This document shows positions 58,483-64,000 of a stretch of 64,000 bases of DNA, in pieces. The stretch is from Styela clava (taxonomy: Eukaryota > Chordata > Ascidiacea > Stolidobranchia > Styelidae): contig NC_135255.1 in the NCBI RefSeq assembly GCF_964204865.1, forward strand, positions 7,841,135 to 7,905,134. The letters run 5' to 3'. Both the position numbers and the translations under genes were made by a program. The notes under the pieces are model-generated. The model was given only the letters and a program-made list of their open reading frames with translations, did no database searches and was not told the DNA's origin. Within the stretch, counting starts at the first letter, position 1, and every line of letters begins with the position of its first letter.

Positions 58483-58485
58483 GTA

Positions 58486-58830
58486 TGTTATAGAGATTTT
58501 TGGGGTTTAATTAAACACACCCCACAGGGGGTGGGGTACATTCAATTTGCCCTTGATTACTCTTGGGTTCATTATCGTTGTCTAGGACAAAATAATTCCA
58601 AAAAAATATATGAGATAAACATCATACATTATTAGCAACATACAAAGACATCAATGTTCAAAAAATTCTCAACTAGTATAGTCAAATCTTATTTTAAAGT
58701 TTCGATGTCTTAACAATTTCAAAAAAACATAAGTTACACGTATCCGCCATTTTGTTTTTTCGTTGTGGCCGCCATTTTGGTTTTTCCTTTGTGGCCGCCA
58801 TTTTGTTTTAGATGCGGCGATCAATAGTAT
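58486..58830 (-). mobile_element. LTR, 3' (U5-side) edge and adjacent part
   Basis: The minus-strand LTR ends ...CTATAACA at 58486, three bases before the primer site. Just inside lies a small hairpin, ACCCCAC/GTGGGGT (58519-58537). Three CCGCCATTTTG repeats lie about 260-320 bases inside. The other LTR edge could not be placed because no second copy is in the window; the true LTR probably extends further right, up to at most 60860. Confidence 0.5.
58744..58805 (-). promoter_or_regulatory. three tandem YY1-like sites in the LTR
   Basis: CCGCCATTTTG occurs at 58744-58754, 58769-58779 and 58795-58805, spaced 25 and 26 bases apart within a ~25-bp tandem unit. On the transcribed strand this reads CAAAATGGCGG, which matches the core of the YY1 zinc-finger motif. 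Likely enhancer or silencer sites for proviral transcription. Confidence 0.6.
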
Positions 58831-60860
58831 TGGTTTGTATCAAGAATTTTTAGCTGTTTCTTTTATTATTTTTTATGGGTTTTAATGTACAAATTGAAAC
58901 AGCACCATTAAATAGTCACATTAAGTATGTGGTTATAACTTCCACTATATAATTAATAAAAATAACTAAGGTTTACGACTCATCATATTATAAGTACATG
59001 AGAAGGCTTCAAGTCTTTCCTTAGGAATTTCTCTGTTACGAAGGGCACCGGCTTATCGTATGAGTAAGTCAAACGTCCGGTTAGTTCATTAATTAAAGAT
59101 TCAAACTTACAATTTACATTCATATAATAATAAACAAGTTACATAAGTATATAGGGTAGTATAAAATCAAATGTTGAGTATACCAACACAATAAAAATAT
59201 AAACAATAATGGTAATAAACTACAATTACATTTACATTATTGTCAATGGTGAGCATAAGTCGTTACAATTATTCCTTTAAGCTTATTGTGCAATTCCACA
59301 ATACATTCGTGTGGTCTATTTATTTATTATTTTATTTTTACTGACCAACCAAACTTGGGCATCCCATATTTGAATGACGTAATACCATAAATGCGTATTA
59401 CTTCCGTGGTCACTATAATACACTATGTCCATACATGATCTATGTTATTTCCTATATTAAGTTCCGCCTGGCAAATATGCTCTAGCATAACTTTTAATAT
59501 AAGTCCCACGATCATCCTTGATCTCATGATTACATGATATTACATTAACTATTAATCAATGAAAATATACCAATAATAATAAAACACCATACGTCAGAGC
59601 CAGTTACAAAGTTAAATGGAATAAGAAAAAATAACAAACTTCAAATATACTTGGTTATACATGAGTCATTTGCAAAGAATTTTTTAATAACTGGGAGTCA
59701 TGGGAATACAAGTTACGGAAGCCATTAAACCAACGCAGCTGAATCTATTTATAAATTTCCTATCTGGGAACTTCAGCAATGCATTAGTGATTATCCATGG
59801 GAAAACATGTTTTCTTGGGCTCTTAAGGGATTATCCAGCTTTTTACGAGATAATAACTTTGCAGCGTTGATGGAAAATATTTAATTCTCTGCCAATTCTC
59901 ACGACGTGCAAAATCTATTTTCCCATAAATTTAATAACCATTTGATAAGGCAATATCAGGTTTGCAAAATATAGCATAGCACCATGTACTTTACGATCAG
60001 CCAACAATTTCCTGAAACTCAATGTGGGAAAATTTTGACAATACGTCAACTGTTTGTGATTTCCTATGTCCCATAACAATATTAATTTTTATTATGTAAG
60101 GCAATTGGAGGATTGTGCATTCCCAGACTCTGCCTAAAATTCTCATATAATTTCGAAAATTAAAACATATCTGAATTAGGTAACTTTCCTTATTTCACAT
60201 AAATTGTTTAATAAATTCCTACAATTCTTTATAGGTCTCAACAGTTCTACAGTTCTAGTAAAAAATTATACAATTAACTTCAAACATAATCTACGTTTTC
60301 AAAGTTTACCAAAGTCATTCTGAGTTTGTATCTATATAATCATTCAATAACCGTTCTTTTAATCGAAAGATTCTGATTAATGAATTAAAGTTCGGATGAA
60401 AACTTAATAAATTTGTAACATCACCAGTGAGTCCATTTAGTTGAAGGTTGTTCGTATGATATTCTTTTAATGCTTGAGTCTGGATAGAAGTTGCAGTTGA
60501 GTTCTCAACATCTTTCTGATATGTAGGCTGAGTTGTATAAGTTCCATTTGTTTCGGTTGCTTGTTGAATATTTCCAAGTCTTTTGCTGGTTGTACACAGT
60601 AGTTGATATTCGTTTGCCATGGATGCCCGATGTTGACTGACTTTCTCAGGCCAATATTGGTCACCTTATAACACATCTGATGGGTGTATTTTAAACTTCA
60701 ATTCTCGAGGGATCAAGCATCGCTACCTTATATGGTCGCGTTGCGCAATTTTATAAAGGTCATGACGTATTCGATTTTCATCAAGTCCAGGAAGTTTTGG
60801 GCGTCACTGGGGGTTTGCAATTTATTCCGAGAGTCTTTGACAATTTACCTAGATTTATAT
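58831..60860. other. sequence between env and the placed LTR edge
   Basis: AT-rich. It must hold the remainder of the LTR and the 3' untranslated part of the upstream provirus, but no polypurine tract or LTR start was clear. It contains the small ORF at 60315-60620. Confidence 0.4.
60315..60620 (-). CDS. possible small accessory ORF downstream of env
   Basis: 101 codons from ATG, 240 bases after the env stop on the same strand. The residues are mixed and polar (MANEYQLLCTTSKRLGNIQQ start), with no membrane segment or known motif. Its position between env and the LTR is where complex retroviruses place accessory genes, but a chance ORF is equally possible. Confidence 0.3.
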   Translation of the reverse strand: MANEYQLLCTTSKRLGNIQQATETNGTYTTQPTYQKDVENSTATSIQTQALKEYHTNNLQLNGLTGDVTNLLSFHPNFNSLIRIFRLKERLLNDYIDTNSE

Positions 60861-63272
60861 TTATAATATTGCTATAGCAGCCGTTTCGGCACCGTCTTTT
60901 ATCATTTTCTTTATTTCGTGGTGTTTTTGCCTGTTTTCAATATTTCGCCAACCTAATGGGCTTCCTGTCTGAAAGTAAGGCGGCAGCTGTGCTTTTACAG
61001 GGGCGCAATTTGGGTGATTCTGGATACAGCAGCACATTGTTATAAGAATCACAACCACGATTGCAATCGGTATTAATGCTTTTAGGAAAGGCGAGAATAC
61101 CCCACCAAAAATTCCACCGAAGAAATTTCCTACCGCCTCCCCCCCGGTTTTGAAAACATTCCCGACTTCTCCGAGTCCTTTATTTACTAGGTTCATAGCT
61201 TCATCCACTATGTTAGTGAAATTTAAATCTAATGTCATATTAATGTGTTCGACCGATATATTTTCGAAGTCCCATTCTGACGTGTTTACTAATATTAGGG
61301 AATGGTTTAAGCCACTCACCCACAATTCATTGGCTTCGTTTAGTTCTCTGTCTGCGCCTTGCATACCACGTCTCATTTCCTCTGCTTGCCTTACATTGTT
61401 CTGAATCGTTTGGTTTGCCTCCTCCTCTACTGCTGTTAGAAGTCGGGCGTATTCTTTCAAATGCAGGATACCATCTTTTACCCGTATTAAATACGCCTTG
61501 GTTTTGTCAAATAATGGTTTTGCCGTTGAATTTTTCAAAACGTGTAACACTAATTGATTCACCTCTAACTCAGCTACAGACATGGCTTCGATTGTTTGGA
61601 ATTCATGCAGAAACGTATCCAACTCCCGTAGTAATAATCGCTGATTCTGGTCAATTTCTCCCTGTAAGAAATTCCATTCCTGTCTTCTTAATTCGCGCTC
61701 TTTAACCATTTGAAAGATGACCTCACTTAGCCGTTGATTCTGAATAAAAGTCGATCGGGACAATTCATTTAGTCTTGACGCAACTTGTCTTAAGGCCTCT
61801 TCATTCTGGGCAAACCTCGTGTTCACCTGTCGAGTCATTTCGTCAATTCGATCGTTAATTTCGCCAATAAGGGTTCTTGTGTTTGCATAATTTATTCCTG
61901 CAAATATTAGAGCTATTGCCTCAAATATAAAGCGTTTATTTCTCCGGGCAGGAATTCCTATTCCGGGCACACTAAGCGGATCTTGCGCGTTCCGACTTGG
62001 CCATTTGCCTCCTTTTAGCATAAGAGGTGGGGCCGGGAACTGAGTTCGGTTGCGAGCAGGGTCATACTTAGTTTCGTCCCAGAACCGCATTTTTACTTCC
62101 ATACTCCCGACAGGGTATTGACATTGTTCATTTCTTTCAATTCGTCGCTTACATTCACTGTCCCAGTGCAACATGGACGGATAGGTGTCATATAACACCA
62201 TAGGTCCATGTTTTTGTATCACTTCCCCATCGTGAGTCCAATTAACAATATGAGTTGGCGCGATCCACCTAATTTTCTCATTCCATTCCGGGAAATCAAA
62301 ATCACTTGGCCATATGTTAGTGGATACCGGCCAGAAGGTCTCATTCAGAACCCCTACGTATTTTGTAGTGTTTCGAATTGACACGCTGTTATGTTCATCA
62401 TCGACTTCTTGTATTAAAAAATCGCCTTCTAGGGGTTCAAATATTAAATCGTGCCCGGTAAACTGATACCGAATTCGGTTCATGTAAGGGGACAGTCCTT
62501 GTTTGTCTACGTAGTTAGTTAAAAATGTCTGAAGTATACCTTTGTCAAAATCCATTACTTCGACGCCACCTTCTGTCCCACGATATTGAATTGCTTTTGT
62601 GACTTGAGTTGTTACATCGACTGTTGCGTAAAATTGTAGCAATCGGATCACCATAGCTTTATACGCCGTGAAGGTCGTAAGCATTAGATTGGTCATCGTT
62701 TGGACGTGTTTATTGCGCCTTTTGCTTGGTTGCGGCGCCCATTGCCATGCAAATCGGAAATGTTGGCCTATAGGTCGCCTATACGTTTGATTTTTATAAA
62801 GAAGTGAGCGTTGTAAATCAGGCTTTATCCAGGCAATTCGCCGTTTGCACAGGCACTCCCGTTCTAGCATGATAGGACTTTCCCAATATTTTCCCTGGGG
62901 ATAATTACGTTGTTGATAAGTTTTCTCTTCCGCAACCACATACCCGAAATTTGAGGAATAATAGAGAGCCGGAGTTTTATATACTTTGTCGCCGTCACTT
63001 ACGTTCCAGCAGTTTTTTAAATCAATTTGTTCCCATGGAGTAGATGGATCTGTCAGTTCCCAATGCGTGGCGTTTAATTGACTCGCCTTGATCAAGGTAC
63101 CCTCGTTCAACGAGGCCACGCCCAAATTTAACTCTCCCATAACACAGAAGACTTTTTCCCTCGACAACAATACCATAGCACATAAACCCAATGCGACGCC
63201 AACCCAATTATTGTTAGTACGAGAATTAAAAACGTGCACCATTCTGGATTCATCGGAGGATGGGCCGGCCAT
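60861..63272 (-). CDS. env: Env-like class I fusion glycoprotein
   Basis: 803 codons from ATG. A hydrophobic segment at about residues 23-37 can act as signal peptide or anchor. The surface part has many sequons and paired cysteines. A furin-type site, ARRNKR (442-447), is followed by a hydrophobic, fusion-peptide-like FIFEAIALIFAGI and then a long heptad-like region (about 465-560). Near the C-terminus a Gly/Phe-rich stretch leads to a membrane anchor at about 729-748 ending in Cys-rich MCCCI, and a 53-residue tail with PPYF. The cleavage-fusion peptide-heptad-anchor order is that of class I viral fusion proteins; the cleavage context resembles F-type proteins of insect errantiviruses and baculoviruses. 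No retroviral CX6CC or immunosuppressive-type motif was seen. Family placement is inference. Confidence 0.8.
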   Translation of the reverse strand: MAGPSSDESRMVHVFNSRTNNNWVGVALGLCAMVLLSREKVFCVMGELNLGVASLNEGTLIKASQLNATHWELTDPSTPWEQIDLKNCWNVSDGDKVYKTPALYYSSNFGYVVAEEKTYQQRNYPQGKYWESPIMLERECLCKRRIAWIKPDLQRSLLYKNQTYRRPIGQHFRFAWQWAPQPSKRRNKHVQTMTNLMLTTFTAYKAMVIRLLQFYATVDVTTQVTKAIQYRGTEGGVEVMDFDKGILQTFLTNYVDKQGLSPYMNRIRYQFTGHDLIFEPLEGDFLIQEVDDEHNSVSIRNTTKYVGVLNETFWPVSTNIWPSDFDFPEWNEKIRWIAPTHIVNWTHDGEVIQKHGPMVLYDTYPSMLHWDSECKRRIERNEQCQYPVGSMEVKMRFWDETKYDPARNRTQFPAPPLMLKGGKWPSRNAQDPLSVPGIGIPARRNKRFIFEAIALIFAGINYANTRTLIGEINDRIDEMTRQVNTRFAQNEEALRQVASRLNELSRSTFIQNQRLSEVIFQMVKERELRRQEWNFLQGEIDQNQRLLLRELDTFLHEFQTIEAMSVAELEVNQLVLHVLKNSTAKPLFDKTKAYLIRVKDGILHLKEYARLLTAVEEEANQTIQNNVRQAEEMRRGMQGADRELNEANELWVSGLNHSLILVNTSEWDFENISVEHINMTLDLNFTNIVDEAMNLVNKGLGEVGNVFKTGGEAVGNFFGGIFGGVFSPFLKALIPIAIVVVILITMCCCIQNHPNCAPVKAQLPPYFQTGSPLGWRNIENRQKHHEIKKMIKDGAETAAIAIL

Positions 63273-63400
63273 ATCATTTAGTTTTTTTTTTTTAGTTTGT
63301 AACTTTTATTTAACAATAGTCTGTAAAACAAAATTCAAAAGTTCATGGTTATGTACAACACGGCATGCCTGTTTTATTATTACTTCATTTACAGTTCCAA

Positions 63401-64000
63401 TTAGTTCGCTGAGAAATTGCCATTTCGAGACTGTAGGTAGATCTTTTCAGCCTCCATGCAATCTACTTTCAATAATTTTTGGATAGCAAATATAACACTC
63501 TCAGGTAATAACACATCCGTTTCGAGTTCATAGTTTATTAGTGACCATATGGGGCTGCTGCAGGATTGCATTGATTTAGGTCGAAGATAACTCAACGAAT
63601 AAGGGTTGAACTTACGAGATGTATGCCGTCGGGTTCTCATTGGGCGAGGTGCCTCACTGCGCGAGAGTCGGGTCCCTCCCCATCGAGTGAACATTTCAGT
63701 ACATTGTTTCAGGTATCTCAGCACGTTTTCTTGTTTCTGTTCGTCTTTGAAGAACATACGAACACAGGCGGCCTCCCACACTCGCTGCATGGCTTTATTG
63801 CTAAATCCTCTGTCGAATTGAGTTAGTCTATCTGACTCCCTCTTTCCACACCAGATGTCATGTAGGTGGCTTTCGCAATTTCCTGTGATGACGTAATCAT
63901 AGACTCTTTCTCTCAATTGTTTCTGACGTTCTTCCCGACTGGTCAATAATGGTAGCGATATTTCTTCTCTTGTCACAGAGTTGGGACGATTAGACGGTCC
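63401..64000 (-). CDS. unidentified ORF upstream of env, partial
   Basis: The frame is open from the window edge (64000) to a stop at 63401, at least 199 residues, 128 bases before the env start. It is charged and helix-rich at first (SREERQKQLRERVYDYV), has WCGKRESDRLTQFDRGFSN, then a basic stretch (PRPMRTRRHTSRKFNP), then an acidic-hydrophobic end. No integrase, chromodomain or zinc-binding motif was recognised. Its place just before env is where the end of pol or an accessory gene would lie. The N-terminal part beyond the window may reveal what it is. Confidence 0.65.
   Translation of the reverse strand, partial: GPSNRPNSVTREEISLPLLTSREERQKQLRERVYDYVITGNCESHLHDIWCGKRESDRLTQFDRGFSNKAMQRVWEAACVRMFFKDEQKQENVLRYLKQCTEMFTRWGGTRLSRSEAPRPMRTRRHTSRKFNPYSLSYLRPKSMQSCSSPIWSLINYELETDVLLPESVIFAIQKLLKVDCMEAEKIYLQSRNGNFSAN

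Larger units (their letters stand above)
51378..64000 (-). mobile_element. endogenous retrovirus-like element(s), antisense to the second ARRDC gene
   Basis: Minus-strand order is unknown ORF, env, LTR edge with primer site, leader, gag, frameshift, pol. Gag, pol and env are uninterrupted. No second LTR was found: only 199 bases separate the pol stop from the host splice donor. Env sits upstream of the LTR rather than after pol, so the block is best read as the 3' part of one provirus, a shared LTR, then the 5' part of a second, or as a permuted single copy. No integrase motif was recognised in any ORF in the window. Base composition is visibly richer in GC than the flanking host DNA. Confidence 0.85.

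Noticed and set aside
60684..60866. Plus-strand ORF next to env end
   Set aside because: Too short, no start context or motif, and on the opposite strand from the element.
61150..61705. Plus-strand ORFs opposite env
   Set aside because: Antisense shadows of the env frame with no independent support.

Overview
The window is animal genomic DNA: AT-rich, with multi-exon genes, GT-AG introns of several hundred to 2,000 bases, and many nested short transposable elements. The gene set (MSK-type kinase, CALHM channel, kelch protein, ARRDC arrestins) together with hAT and tRNA-SINE repeats suggests a marine invertebrate deuterostome, perhaps a tunicate. That species guess is weak; the metazoan call is firm.

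Left to right: (1) 1-8187 (+), the 3' half of an MSK (RPS6KA5/RPS6KA4) kinase gene covering the hydrophobic-motif linker, the C-terminal kinase domain and a Ser-rich tail. (2) 8188-14116, a gene-poor stretch with a decayed SINE. (3) 14117-21301 (+), a complete nine-exon CALHM-family channel gene, followed by a small two-exon single-pass membrane protein (23449-24288). (4) 25807-27444 (-), an intronless BTB-BACK-Kelch gene. (5) 28.1-39.3 kb, a transposon graveyard: THAP pseudogene fragments in inverted orientation, hAT elements with intact 8-bp target duplications, a hAT transposase N-terminus, and two 1.5-kb foldback elements with TATGGTGG ends and 6-bp target duplications, one nested inside a hAT element. 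(6) 41409-46419 (+), a complete eight-exon arrestin-domain (ARRDC) gene, then the first exon of a second, paralogous ARRDC gene at 51061-51178. (7) 51378-64000 (-), a large retrovirus-like element lying antisense in or just beyond intron 1 of that second gene.

The retroelement is the main discovery. On the minus strand, 5' to 3', it reads: an unidentified ORF open to the window edge, env, a single LTR edge with a tRNA-Pro-like primer site, a long leader, gag, then pol. Gag has PSAP and PPxY late-domain motifs and a CCHC zinc knuckle. Gag and pol are joined by a textbook -1 frameshift signal: a UUUAAAC heptamer, the gag UAG stop, a 5-nt spacer and a perfect 9-bp stem. Pol is protease-RT-RNase H and then, instead of integrase, a C-terminal domain that matches the Tpt1/KptA RNA 2'-phosphotransferase (NAD-dependent tRNA-repair enzyme) family from its N-terminal Arg-His motif to its last strand. 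Env lies on the 5' side of the LTR, so the arrangement looks like two tandem proviruses sharing an LTR, or a circularly permuted copy. Gag, pol and env are all open, so the insertion is young or maintained.
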